From Pachyseris speciosa (taxonomy: Eukaryota; Cnidaria; Anthozoa; Scleractinia; Pachyseridae), in contig JAEMWC010000051.1 of the NCBI GenBank assembly GCA_016490735.1, positions 1,320,001 to 1,384,000 of the forward strand: 64,000 nt of DNA, in the 5' to 3' direction. Shown in pieces: positions 23,901-30,685 of this stretch (positions are counted from its first letter, which is position 1; every line of letters begins with the position of its first letter). Position numbers and translations under genes: made by a program. The notes under the pieces are model-generated. The model was not told the DNA's origin. It did no database searches and worked only from the letters and a program-made list of their open reading frames with translations.

Positions 23901-26745
23901 GGCGCGTGCTTGGTCCAGTGTATTAGTCTTGTACACGAATGAGACACCATCCAAGTAGAAGGCGAGGGAATCTGTCCAAACACTCGGGGAGTATTCTGCT
24001 TGCATTTTCCGGGCAAACTCCACTCTCTGGTCTTTGTCGGTCTGACTCATTAGCCCCTTTTTGCGTGCCTGAAGGAAGAAGTAACCATTTCTATTTAGTA
24101 AACGCCTAACAGTTCGGTCGGTGACATGATGAATTCCTGTCCGCTCCATCAGACGCCGTGAGGAAAAGGAGCCCTCTTGGTCTCTCAATTCTACTAGACT
24201 TCGAAGAATTAATGCCTCTTGTTCTGGAGTGAGTTTTTTCTTCCTTCCACAAAACGTTCTACGGTTCTCTCGCACTTTGTCCTCTGTGCTTGCTATGCGT
24301 TGCACACATGTTTTCGAAATTCTACATCGTAGAGCAATTTCTTCTAGCGTGAGAGGTGTTGTGCTTTTAAGCGCTCTAATTGTAGCCTTTGTTTCCTCGG
24401 GTATTCGTTTTCTCCCTGGCATGTTGAAAGATATCTTTCGGTAATAACAGTGTTCTTTATCACCTCCTCTGCTATTTCCGAAAGTCACATAACAATTCAC
24501 CGTTATATATTCTCCATGTTGCCGAAAATAATCCGCGTGTAATGCCTTAACTTAGAGTGCACACCGTAAACAGATGACGCGCGTGACTGCGTCAGAGACC
24601 TGTGTTTAATCGCGTTTAACGAGTTGACAGATGGCTATCTAATTACCCGCACCCATTGTTTCGTGACGTTCACGGTCTTGATACAATCTTGGACACAATA
24701 AATGGAACATTTGAACCACCCCTCCCCCCCATTTCAATGATGCCAAAATGGCGCGTTTTGCTCTTCGTGCGCCTTCATCATTGCTTAGGGGGGGATGGGG
24801 TTAATTAGTCCATTTTATTCCGTCCAAGATTGTAGCCTCGCCCTTTTTGCGGACGACAGCAAACTTTACTGGCCTATAGACTCTGTAAGTTCTCCTGCCT
24901 TGTTGCAATCTGACCTAGATGGTTTACATTCATGGAGCAGCGATCATAGGATGGCATTTAACACTACTAAATGTAAGGTTTTGCGTATGTCCAAGCGAAG
25001 ATCTCGTAGAAAGCCCCTCAACACATATCATCTTGGCGAGGAAGTATTATCGCACTCTCCTGAAACCGCTGATTTGGGCGTATCTGTCTCTGGTAACTGC
25101 GCATGGAATAGTCATATCGAGCAGATGTGTGCGAAGGCGAATAGGGTACTTGGTCTAGTGAAGAGGCTGTGTGGCAGGGACATTCGTGACGTCCAGACGA
25201 GAAAACTGTTATACACGGCGCTTGTCACGCCGTTACTAGAATACTCATCAAGTTTGTGGTCACCCTACTTGGTAAAACATCGTAGACTGATAGAGAATAT
25301 TCAGAGGCGTGCCACTAAATTCATATTGAACTATCCTCCAAGAGAAGTCAGTTATACTAATAGATTAGACCAGCTTAACCTACTACCTCTTGATTTTCGT
25401 AGACAAATGCATGATTTAGTTCTCCTGTTTAGGTATAAAACTGGAACTGTTACTAGTAATTTTGGTCGTTTCATTCAAACTGCCACTCGGCACTATAGAA
25501 CCCGTAATTTTCATCAAGCCAACTTTGACCTACTTTCTAGGCACGATCAGGAATACTATTGTAACAGCTATTTTCCTAGGGCTGTTAAGTTGTGGAACAG
25601 CTTACCTAATATACTTAAGTCTAGCCAGGATCTCTTGTGGTTTAAAGTCTATCTTAACGATCACCTCAGAGGTCTACTACAAACTTATAGTCCGCCATGA
25701 TTTGTCAATTATTTTGCATACTTTTTTTTTCCTTTCTTAATTTATTATGTAAGTCTAATTAATTTTACCATGTAAGTCTAATTTTTATCTTTTTGAACCT
25801 AGGGGGCACGTTTCAATTGGGGCTCTGCTCTGTTTGTCTCCCCGGTCACGTCATAGTATTGTTATATTAATGTATTTATTTTCTTGTGACGAATTTCAAT
25901 AAACTAAACTAAACTAAACTAAAAATTTTAACGTATCTTTTTAGTAAGGCTTGCTATTCTTAGTTAGCTTTATCTGATACCTATACGCAACACTTGATAT
26001 AATCTTTATTTTTAGAAATACTCTTAGATGTATTTTTTTCGTAAGGCTTTTAGCTTTAGTTAGGTTAATCAAAATAGTGCATACAACGCACGATGTAATT
26101 TAATTTAAGTATTTTAATTATTTTATTCTGTTATTTTATTCTAATGCACAGTTGGTCATCATGAAAACTGCGCAATATAAATCTCCCTATTGTTATTATT
26201 GTTGTTGTTGTTGTTGTTGTTGGACTTTTGGAGTCGTCCGTTAGATTGAGATCTTTTATTCCTCCCAGCATGTTCCGACGTAATAGCCTTATAATTAAAT
26301 TTGATAGCCGTTTTAAAAATGTTGCCCTTTTCAATAACAAGTTCAATCCCAACGTACATTGCATTTAACACCCGGCTCAGTCATAATTAGAGTGGCAACA
26401 AAAACCCAGAAAAAGCAAGGTGACAAAGCAGGACTTAAATCCACCAATCATTATTCGAGGGCGTAACCCTTGAAGTCATGCAGTTAAACTTCCTTGTCCC
26501 ATTGCACGTCCGTTACAGTGTTTGGCAGCAGTGCAAAATCCTGTTTTTGGTCAAGGCCTGATGTTCATTCTCTTGCTTTGAGATCTCACGTTACCACGCT
26601 ACCACGCTACGAGTGTCATAGATAGGTGACCTGTTGTTTTTGTGTTTATTTTCTCAGGTACTGTGAAGCAAGGCGAAAAGCCCTTTTAGACCACGTATAC
26701 GAAGGATACGAAACAGATATTTGGGAATACATTCCTTACGACTGA
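950..26745 (+). CDS. ARIH1: Ariadne-1-type RBR E3 ubiquitin ligase, 15 exons
   Basis: Exons: 950-1021, 3903-3995, 4082-4137, 12754-12820, 15272-15378, 15854-15896, 16052-16123, 16497-16574, 16776-16828, 17826-17883, 18263-18346, 18422-18484, 18823-18936, 19225-19337 and 26658-26745 (TGA at 26743). Every junction is GT-AG and the phases join to exactly 386 codons without a stop. The order is RING1, IBR, RING2 and Ariadne domain, very close to animal ARIH1. RBR ligases take ubiquitin from an E2 (UBE2L3 type) onto a RING2 cysteine; that cysteine is present in [13 protein letters not shown]1 works in cytoplasm and nucleus with neddylated cullin-RING ligases. The N-terminal acidic and UBA-like part was not found and probably lies upstream. 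The gene looks intact although its introns, above all the 7.3-kb last one, are full of transposons. Confidence 0.95.
1275..2283. mobile_element. Old TA-target MITE, about 1 kb
   Basis: The ends (left CCATAATTTCTGGTG, right CTGAAAAATACAG) and the subterminal 'gtaagtcgacc' motif match the better preserved copy at 14040-14932 in the same order. TA lies on both sides (1273-1274 and 2284-2285). The internal sequence is related throughout but much diverged, so this copy is older. The 84-codon open frame at 1507 is not protein-like. Confidence 0.6.
2567..2765 (+). pseudogene. Degenerate THAP domain
   Basis: From an ATG at 2567 it reads [12 protein letters not shown]..., then HPIPFEG, the N-terminal half of a C2CH THAP zinc finger. 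An in-frame TAA stands at 2708. Past it the same frame gives [15 protein letters not shown], the second half, with Tyr where the third zinc ligand Cys should be. THAP domains bind DNA in transposases of several eukaryotic families. The stop and the lost ligand show it is dead. Confidence 0.7.
2812..3333 (-). pseudogene. Acidic/coiled-coil frame of a transposon second protein
   Basis: This 173-codon open frame is rich in acidic residues ([14 protein letters not shown]) and followed by a heptad-like stretch ([17 protein letters not shown]). It lies opposite the THAP frame inside the same inverted repeats, the same two-gene convergent layout as at 46-50 kb. No catalytic motif is visible. It may be the first exon of the element's second gene; function unknown. 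Confidence 0.4.
4559..5414. mobile_element. Foldback DNA element with tandem repeats in its arms, 856 bp
   Basis: The arms are about 140 bp and inverted. Left is 4559-4695 (GGCATGTACTAAAACCAGGA...) and right is about 5296-5414. Each arm holds short tandem GGAACACC-like repeats and ends internally in a shared CCATTACAGACCATG motif. The flanks are CTATTGTCT (4550-4558) and CTATTGTCC (5415-5423), a 9-bp target duplication with one mismatch. Such a size suits Mutator-like elements. No transposase is present. Confidence 0.75.
5033..5215 (+). repeat. tRNA-derived SINE
   Basis: An A-box-like stretch (tggtcgaatggc) is followed by a B-box-like stretch (cgggtttgcttcccg) about 40 bp later. A body then reads gttctccggttttcctccc and ends ...aattcgatc. 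This is a common cnidarian tRNA-type SINE layout, recalled from memory. It lies inside the foldback element at 4559-5414. Confidence 0.6.
6014..6330. repeat. (AGC/AGT)n microsatellite
   Basis: Imperfect trinucleotide array of AGC and AGT units after a short GGGGTT/GGT-rich stretch. Long Ser, Ala/Val or Leu frames here are artefacts of the repeat. It abuts the outer end of the left arm of the giant inverted repeat; a matching array at 12341-12505 abuts the right arm. Confidence 0.95.
7680..8306 (-). mobile_element. 5'-truncated LINE inserted in the left arm
   Basis: It interrupts the sequence that is continuous in the right arm at about 9990-10010. On minus it ends in a (GTAT)n tail at 7680-7705. 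It carries the C-terminal frame at 7864-8244. The uninterrupted partner arm proves that it came in after the palindrome formed. Confidence 0.75.
7864..8244 (-). pseudogene. LINE reverse transcriptase C-terminal fragment
   Basis: 126 codons with the typical tail of non-LTR reverse transcriptases: [20 protein letters not shown] followed by a lysine-rich end. The catalytic core is missing, as expected for a 5'-truncated copy. Confidence 0.7.
8560..9690. repeat. Centre of the inverted repeat: extra subunit plus spacer
   Basis: 8600-9070 is a further subunit in the orientation of the right arm. It has 'ttcctgtttatt', 'gtgtaattcaca' and 'ggttcatcctcgcaactc' blocks. 9070-9690 is spacer. On minus at about 9205-9285 there is a tRNA-like patch (A-box-like tggcccaactggataagg, B-box-like gggtcgcgcgttcgc) that may be a SINE fragment. 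Confidence 0.55.
9690..12342. repeat. Right arm of the giant inverted repeat
   Basis: Reverse-complement partner of 6331-8560. The 99-codon minus frame at 10611-10910 reappears in the left arm at about 6770-7060 with frame breaks, so it is conserved as DNA rather than as protein. A 1015-bp TTAA element at 11220-12234 interrupts this arm only. Confidence 0.85.
11220..12234. mobile_element. TTAA-target non-autonomous element, 1015 bp
   Basis: It begins CCCATTGGCACC and ends ...AGTCAATGGG, a 7-bp perfect terminal inverted repeat. It is bracketed by TTAA at 11216-11219 and 12235-12238. The left arm near 6440-6450 shows the same sequence with a single TTAA and no insert, a built-in empty site. 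TTAA targets and CCC ends are typical of piggyBac-type elements. No transposase frame is seen. Confidence 0.85.
12341..12505. repeat. (AGC/AGT)n microsatellite
   Basis: Imperfect AGC/AGT array matching the one at 6014-6330. Frames reading poly-Ser or Thr/Ala are artefacts. Confidence 0.93.
12754..15896 (+). CDS. ARIH1: ARIH1 exons for the RING1-IBR linker and IBR (12754-12820, 15272-15378, 15854-15896)
   Basis: The 67-bp exon at 12754 encodes the linker ending in LIANSFVE, as in ARIH1. The next two exons give the in-between-RING zinc ligands WCPGPDC, CLCGYTFC and [16 protein letters not shown] codon is split across 15378/15854. The 8.6-kb intron before 12754 holds the foldback element, the SINE and the giant inverted repeat. 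Confidence 0.93.
13110..13180 (-). repeat. tRNA-Thr-like segment (copy 1)
   Basis: Folds as a tRNA cloverleaf on minus, with GGCTTGT at the 5' end pairing with ACAAGC. The T-arm is partly mismatched. It is part of a dispersed repeat, so it is probably not a functional tRNA gene. Confidence 0.55.
13384..13482 (+). mobile_element. Short A-tailed insertion inside tRNA-like copy 2
   Basis: Copies 1 and 3 are continuous through the anticodon loop (ctctgcgataccggtgcag). Copy 2 has about 98 extra bases there, ending in an (AAAT)n tract. This looks like a short retroposed fragment or a severely truncated LINE. Confidence 0.5.
13844..13915 (+). repeat. tRNA-Thr(GGT)-like segment (copy 3, best preserved)
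   Basis: A full 72-nt cloverleaf can be drawn: acceptor GGCTTGT/ACAAGC, D-arm GCTA...GAGC, T-arm GTGGG-TTCGAAT-CCCGT. The loop CCGGTAT gives anticodon GGT (Thr), but position 33 is C instead of the nearly invariant T. The anticodon stem has one A-C mismatch. It lies within a dispersed repeat. Confidence 0.6.
14040..14932. mobile_element. TA-target MITE, 893 bp (well preserved)
   Basis: The left end CCGTATTTTCCTGTGTATAA and right end TTATTCACGGGAAAATACGG form an inverted repeat of about 28 bp. TA sits at 14038-14039 and 14933-14934. A 'gtcgacttatacac' motif occurs at both ends. The size and TA target point to the Tc1/mariner/pogo group. The open frame at 14403 is not protein-like. Confidence 0.85.
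16052..16828 (+). CDS. ARIH1: ARIH1 exons for RING2, catalytic (16052-16123, 16497-16574, 16776-16828)
   Basis: These exons encode [18 protein letters not shown], then the RING2 ligands ECPKC and NGGCNHMVC, then [13 protein letters not shown]. By family knowledge the cysteine in GGCNHM is the acceptor that forms the ubiquitin thioester, and it is intact here. Phases 0/0/2 agree with the neighbouring exons. Confidence 0.94.
16996..17068 (-). repeat. tRNA-like segment of dispersed repeat (copy 4)
   Basis: Perfect 7-bp acceptor stem GGCTTGT/ACAAGCC on minus, with recognisable D- and T-arms. The surrounding 16880-17110 block is the same repeat family as at 13.0-13.9 kb and lies in the ARIH1 intron after 16828. 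Confidence 0.55.
17233..17304 (-). repeat. tRNA-like segment of dispersed repeat (copy 5)
   Basis: Second tandem copy about 237 bp from copy 4. The flanking 'gaatatatgaaaatcattta' and 'gaacactgcttaagtagagcc' blocks are repeated almost exactly, so this pair arose by tandem duplication. Confidence 0.55.
17826..19337 (+). CDS. ARIH1: ARIH1 exons for the Ariadne domain (17826-17883, 18263-18346, 18422-18484, 18823-18936, 19225-19337)
   Basis: Five exons give the helical Ariadne domain, with near-invariant family segments such as [34 protein letters not shown] and [11 protein letters not shown]. In ARIH1 this domain autoinhibits RING2 until a neddylated cullin is bound. The first intron of this group contains an (AAT)n microsatellite. 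Confidence 0.94.
17926..17997. repeat. (AAT)n microsatellite
   Basis: About 24 perfect AAT units in an ARIH1 intron. Poly-Asn, Leu and Tyr frames over it are artefacts. Confidence 0.97.
19390..19700 (+). pseudogene. LINE reverse transcriptase C-terminal fragment
   Basis: With frame changes it reads [19 protein letters not shown], then ...[14 protein letters not shown], then NLRSDNG, then, after a poly-T tract at 19636-19654, [13 protein letters not shown] sequence. These are conserved C-terminal blocks of non-LTR reverse transcriptases. It directly precedes a different LINE that starts at about 19706. Confidence 0.6.
19706..20459 (+). pseudogene. LINE reverse transcriptase, 5' part of interrupted copy
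   Basis: The core is recognisable: [35 protein letters not shown] (motif A region with its Asp) and [14 protein letters not shown]. One frameshift lies near 20030-20060. The copy stops at 20459, where a 4373-bp insertion begins; reading resumes at 24835 with the FADD motif. The copy is 5'-truncated. CR1/L2-like assignment is a guess. Confidence 0.8.
20460..20608. mobile_element. 149-bp MITE (left copy)
   Basis: Own terminal inverted repeats: CAATCTTGGACACAATAAAT at the left and ...TTATTCCGTCCAAGATTG at the right. The centre has CCACCCCTCCCCC opposed to GGGGGATGGGG. Differences from the right copy are only a few bases, mostly in homopolymer tracts. The inner flank is not TA. Confidence 0.88.
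20996..22381 (+). pseudogene. HUH endonuclease / superfamily-3 helicase Rep-like gene, broken
   Basis: Frame 1 (20996-21502) has an HUH motif in [11 protein letters not shown] and a downstream Y-x-x-W-L-Y-x-x-K block. Frame 2 (21489-22352) has Walker [12 protein letters not shown] and a Walker B-like block [10 protein letters not shown], typical of SF3 helicases. HUH plus SF3 is the layout of rolling-circle or rolling-hairpin replication proteins (parvovirus NS1, CRESS-DNA Rep). The frames overlap by 14 nt with a +1 shift. After the DTPM codons the helicase is shortened: motif C is missing, and a Cys-rich tail ([10 protein letters not shown]) follows in another frame to a stop at 22381. It may derive from an ssDNA virus or from a Rep-bearing transposon. 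Not functional as it stands. Confidence 0.75.
22382..23208. other. Non-coding stretch between Rep-like gene and transposase
   Basis: Contains A-rich sequence (22640-22760) and, at 22990-23160, loosely repeated aaatcgt/aaccgtc motifs. No protein-like frame. A boundary between the Rep unit and the Tc1 unit should lie here, but no terminal repeat is obvious. Confidence 0.5.
23209..24500 (-). pseudogene. Tc1-like DD34E transposase, broken twice
   Basis: A plausible start is the Met at 24422 ([12 protein letters not shown]). An N-terminal helix-turn-helix ([20 protein letters not shown]) is followed by the catalytic core: YLDGVSFVY (first Asp), [10 protein letters not shown] (second Asp) and [11 protein letters not shown] (Glu 35 residues on). 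One in-frame TGA stands at 23820, probably a CGA decay. A 131-bp MITE at 23393-23523 interrupts the C-terminus; across it the frame continues to a TGA at 23209. Tc1 transposases cut and paste at TA. It may once have driven the CAATCTTGG-ended MITEs around it (inference). Confidence 0.85.
23393..23523. mobile_element. 131-bp MITE, PIF/Harbinger-like, inside the transposase
   Basis: Nearly all inverted repeat: GGCCCGGTTCATACGTCGCA at the left and its complement at the right, about 46-bp arms. TTA flanks lie at 23390-23392 and 23524-23526. Removing it with one TTA restores the transposase frame. Confidence 0.88.
24684..24832. mobile_element. 149-bp MITE (right copy)
   Basis: Same length, sequence and orientation as 20460-20608. 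A TA precedes it at 24682-24683, as expected for an insertion target, and it forms the right end of the whole 4373-bp insertion. Confidence 0.88.
24835..25922 (+). pseudogene. LINE reverse transcriptase, 3' part with AAACT tail
   Basis: It resumes exactly where 20459 stopped: [13 protein letters not shown], the catalytic YADD-type box, followed by about 280 codons of thumb and C-terminal region ending in YSPP. The 3' end has (AAACT)n at 25903-25922. Joined over the insertion with one TA, the frame is continuous, so the copy was open at this point when it was hit. Confidence 0.85.
25923..26657. other. End of ARIH1 intron with (TTG)n tract
   Basis: AT-rich, with a (TTG)n microsatellite at about 26195-26222 preceded by a 'gcgcaatataaatctccctatt' block of the type found at LINE 3' ends. 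Nothing coding is seen. Confidence 0.55.
26658..26745 (+). CDS. ARIH1: ARIH1 terminal exon
   Basis: It follows the acceptor TTCTCAG and completes the Arg codon split at 19337. It reads [18 protein letters not shown] and ends in ...WEYIPYD with TGA at 26743-26745. It is joined to the rest over a 7.3-kb intron that contains the LINE and composite insertion. Confidence 0.93.
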
Positions 26746-27617
26746 AGCCGTAGATTCTTAAAGATTAAAACGATAATATAACACTAGGATATACAAGAGT
26801 CGACTGGAACGAAGTGCTTACTGATGTGTAGTTTAAGTTGAAGTTCGTATTTGCAAATGTTATGACGTAGAAAATTACTTAGAAATGTACATAACTCGAC
26901 AAATCTCTCCCTCGTACTTGTGCTTTGGAGTGGTTACAACCGGTGTATTTTGTATTCATGGCTTGAGTCCTGGACATTCCATAAAAGATTTTAAGTTACT
27001 TAAGGTGCTGGGGTCTGTCCGAAACAGCGAGATGACGTGTGAAAAACTGTTAGATACAACACCGTTCCTTAACATGAAACAGTTGAAAGCAAATGATTGC
27101 CCTCAGAGAACCAGAACGACTAGCAGCAGTTCTGCTATTCCGCCGGCGAAGAAAGGAACAACCCGTGTTACTTGGTATTTGTGACCGTGTTTTTTAGGAC
27201 GACGTGATTATGTTTTGTCATTAATCACCTTTATGTTAGTTTTTAAAAAGTTAATGTTCCGCGAGAGACGATGGGCAACCGTATGTTTTTGCTGAGTACG
27301 TCATTTCAACAGTGTTTTGAAAATTGCAGCAAGAAAACACGTTGAGCTGTTATATAGGGCCAAGAAAGAGCAAGACAATCGACGTTTGCTGTTGTGTTGG
27401 TGTCCGGTGGAAATTAATCTAAAGATCGTTGGTTATAAAAGGCCGTTGCAGAAACGCTTGATAGGCAAATGAGCTGACTTGAGGTGTAAGCTGTTTAACT
27501 GTATCCCTGTGTCTTTACACGTCTCTTCTTAGTGAACAAATTTTGACTAAATGATGTATGTTTCCTTATACGTCTTTGGAACCGCTGTTGCTTGTAAATA
27601 AACTAAATAAATAAATC
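26746..27617 (+). other. ARIH1: Probable ARIH1 3' UTR with polyA signals
   Basis: No homologous reading frame is seen after the ARIH1 stop. Overlapping AATAAA-type signals lie at about 27597-27615. The exact cleavage site cannot be fixed from sequence alone. A 99-codon open frame at 26885-27184 has no recognisable features and is treated as chance. Confidence 0.5.
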
Positions 27618-28657
27618 AGTGTAGTCAAGCTCTCTCGGCCTCCGTTTCCCCTATCCGGATAAAATAATGGCGAAAGTAGCATGCTTCGTGCGCTTTCCAC
27701 AGTCTCCGTCGTCACGTTTTCTTTCGAGCGACTGGAGTTGAGGGGGACGCTGAAAAGGGAGAAGAAAAGACAAGTTTGAAGGGTCAGCAACTTTGTTCCC
27801 TTTGAAGTTTTGTTTCATCCTCAAGGCAGATTCAATGGAAACAACATTGAATAGGGGAGCGGGTTATAACTCGGTTGTTTTAAGGTTACCGTGTACCTTC
27901 AGGGGTGTCTCTAATCTAAGGGCTGTAGCGGCTCTCGAACACGTTTATTGCATATACCTAATAAATTATGCATCAATCCAACAGTTCTCCCGCTCGCAGC
28001 TCCTATAGGCTCTAAATTTCAGTGGAGGGGATAGTGTGGCAACCCTATTGTCTTAGGGCCAGGGTCCATTGTTTCTGTTTGTTCGTATGTACCTGAATCC
28101 ACGTGTTAATCACGTTATCCATTAAGTGCATGAGCTTTGAACGACAGACACAAATGCGTATACTGCGTGAGTGACCGAAACGATGCGGTATTCCACGCTC
28201 GCACATTATCATCAATGCGGTGATCGCTGTGGAGTTCGAAAGAATTATGTGGAGCCATTTAGGGTGTGAGGGAAAAGATATAGATTGACCAAGTTAAAAT
28301 AGCATGGGGTTTCTAAATAAATAGACCTTTAGGGAAATATTCTACTAAATCATTGAGGACACCGAAAAATGAGAATCGTGTTGAAAATGCAAAAAGTTTT
28401 AGTTCGTCTACCAAACAGAACACGTTTATTTGCGTTCTACTTGTCTTTGTGCATACTCACTGCGCATACAGTTTATTTGAATGTAATAACTGAAGTGCAT
28501 GCGCTGAAGAAATGTTCCATTTCCATTTTTCATTTTTATTTGCCATTAACCACATAAAAATACAGAACACTAGAAATTTATAATAACTTAAAGACGATAG
28601 ACTACAAATGTTTAAGGTGGTAATGACAAGAAAGCCTATATAGAAGCCGGGGGCTTA
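27618..28657. other. Intergenic, no gene recognised
   Basis: Only short, featureless open frames. No terminal repeats or RNA gene seen. Confidence 0.5.
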
Positions 28658-28960
28658 AGCCGCGGCTACACGAGCGATTTCTTGCTTGCGGTGGTGATGC
28701 GATTTTTCTTTAAATTGTCGCGTCACCAGCGCGCAGTGAAAATCACCCGTGTAGCCACCCTCGCACAGGTGATGCGACAGCTCAAAAAATCGCTGAAAAA
28801 GAATCGCGAAAAATTAAACTCATTCAATTTCTCGCGATTTTTTTCTTGCGACGTTCAAGGGTGGCTACACTTGCGATTTTCATCGCGCGCTGGTGACGCG
28901 ACAAAATTGAAAAAATCGCATCACCGGCGCGAGTGAAAAATCGCTCGTGTAGCCGCGGCT
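28658..28960. mobile_element. 303-bp MITE, PIF/Harbinger-like
   Basis: Terminal inverted repeats AGCCGCGGCTACACGAGCGA and its complement, with TTA at 28655-28657 and 28961-28963. Inside, gtggctacac and aaaaatcgc motifs recur in both orientations, so the whole element can fold. Confidence 0.85.
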
Positions 28961-29029
28961 TTATGAACTGTAGGTTTCCTGACAATGTAGGGTACATCAT
29001 ACGAATTACGGGGACAGCATGAAATATGA

Positions 29030-29790
29030 AATGTATTATTTTAAAAAGAAAAGGAAGGAAGAAGTATGTAGCTCAAAAATGAGTATATTTGCCTAAGAAA
29101 GAAGGAATTTTTTAAGTCTTTTCCCAAACAAACGGATGCTTTCACTGTTTTGAATTTCATGACTTAACGAGATGAAAAACTTAGGTCCTTGAAACCGAAT
29201 TGAGAAGTTTCGAATATTAGTTCGACAGGGAGGTATGTGAAAAAGGTTGCAATTTCTAGTATCATGCGAGTGTAATTGGCTTGCGAGAGTAAACATTAGG
29301 AAGTAAACCTCTTTTTAATAGATACATAAATTTACCTATCTGGTATAAACAAATGTCAGAGAATTTCAAAATGTCCTGTTCTTTGAAAAGAACACCAGTG
29401 TGGGAATCAAAAGAAACTTTAGATATCCTTATCTTCTTTTGCAGAATAATAACGCGACTTAAATTACTCTGATATGTCGATCCCCACACTGAAACACAAT
29501 ATATTAAGTAAGGGTAAACTAGATTATAGTACGAACAGTGTAAGGAAGTTTTGGGAAGGCAAAAACTTGACTTATAAATAATGCCTATAGATTTTGATAT
29601 TTTTCTAGAGACGCTAAGAATGTGAGGCTTAATCCATGACAAATGCTCATCAAGGATAACACCTAAAAATACTGTTTCTTTCACACAATCAATCTTATTG
29701 TTGTCAATTTCAATAGAAAGATCAAGTGTTTGCCTCCTTTGGCGTGGTCTAAAAACCATAAAATTCGATTTTTCAAAGTTAATTGACAAC
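29030..29790 (-). pseudogene. 5'-truncated LINE, reverse transcriptase C-terminus
   Basis: Two frames on minus (29262-29789 and 29093-29296) overlap with a shift. The first begins INFEKSNFMVFRP and contains VKETVFLGVILDEHLSW and YNLVYPYLIYCVSVWG; the second has RNCNLFHIPPCRTNIRNFSI. All are typical of the post-catalytic part of non-LTR reverse transcriptases. The catalytic box is missing. Confidence 0.8.
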
Positions 29791-29859
29791 TAGCCTGCGT
29801 GCAGACGTCTCCTATTTCCTTTGATGTACGCGGAAAAGGTGTTTCAGTATCCTGCTGTT

Positions 29860-30685
29860 TTCCCAGGATCTTGGGAAAGAACTGTGATTGGTAGCCAGAT
29901 AGATATTATTCGTTCTTCTCGCTCCCGATCAGGTCAGCAAAATCTACTGCAGCCCAACTCCTGCAGGACTACACTCTTCAGAAATTCTTTTTTTAATAGA
30001 ATTGTCTTTATGTGGAACAGTCTTCCTCTGTCTATACGTAATTGCACGTCACTTCCATCCTTTAAGAACCAGATTTACTCTCACTACTTTTCTAAACTGG
30101 ACACTACTTTCGACACAGACAGAATGCGCACATGGAAAACTTACTGTTCTAAGTGTCGCTCTTACAATCTGGATACTTCACAAATTAATGTGATCAAGTA
30201 AGCTGAAGCCACTCTAAAGGGCACTAAGGCCACAAGGTAGCGGGCATTACCCCTTAAATCTACCAAAGCAAAGATTGAGCCCAAGCATTAGCAACCATGG
30301 ACAGCTGTTTCGGCCTTGTTAGGCCTCATCAGCATGGCATAGCTAATGCTCAGGATCAAGCACCCACATATCAATAAAACAAGCAATGAAAACGTAAAGC
30401 TTGTGGGATGTGGCTGGAGTGACAAGGATACTTCACAAATTAATGTGATCAAGTAAGTTGAAGCCACTTAATTTGTGAAGTATCCTTGTCACTCCAGCCA
30501 CATGGGACCTGTGTCCTGTTGGTCAGACCCTCAACCAAGTTGCTGTTTTATTTCGTCTTACATTCTATGTTTTCTTGTTCATGTATCTTGTCACTATAAT
30601 GTTTTAAGTTTATAATTGAATCTTGCATCATTTTAACAGCTCTTTTGGTTGTAAAGTTAATAAATAAATAAATAAATAAATAAGT
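29860..30685 (+). pseudogene. 5'-truncated LINE 3' end with AATA tail
   Basis: The frame at 29821-30201 contains NRIVFMWNSLPLSIRN and CSKCRSYNLDTS, a non-LTR reverse transcriptase end. The 3' part runs to (AAAT)n at 30659-30683. In between, about 30225-30460 is extra sequence bounded by a duplicated 'tacttcacaaattaatgtga' block and a hairpin. Confidence 0.75.
30408..30503. repeat. Perfect 36-bp inverted repeat with 24-nt loop
   Basis: Arms 30408-30443 and 30468-30503 are exact reverse complements (left arm begins atgtggctggagtgac). The loop repeats LINE sequence found at 30188-30212. It can form a long hairpin in DNA or RNA. Confidence 0.9.

Larger units (their letters stand above)
20460..24832. 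mobile_element. 4373-bp composite insertion flanked by TA
   Basis: It starts CAATCTTGGAC and ends GTCCAAGATTG. TA occurs at 20458-20459 and 24833-24834, and a single TA restores the LINE codons. The outer 149 bp at each end are near-identical copies of one MITE in direct orientation. Between them lie a Rep-like gene on + and a Tc1-like transposase on minus. TA targets and CAATCTTGGAC-type ends suit Tc1/mariner. It looks like a cassette moved by two related MITEs; see findings. Confidence 0.85.

Noticed and set aside
26885..27184. 99-codon frame downstream of ARIH1
   Set aside because: No motif; it lies in the probable 3' UTR.
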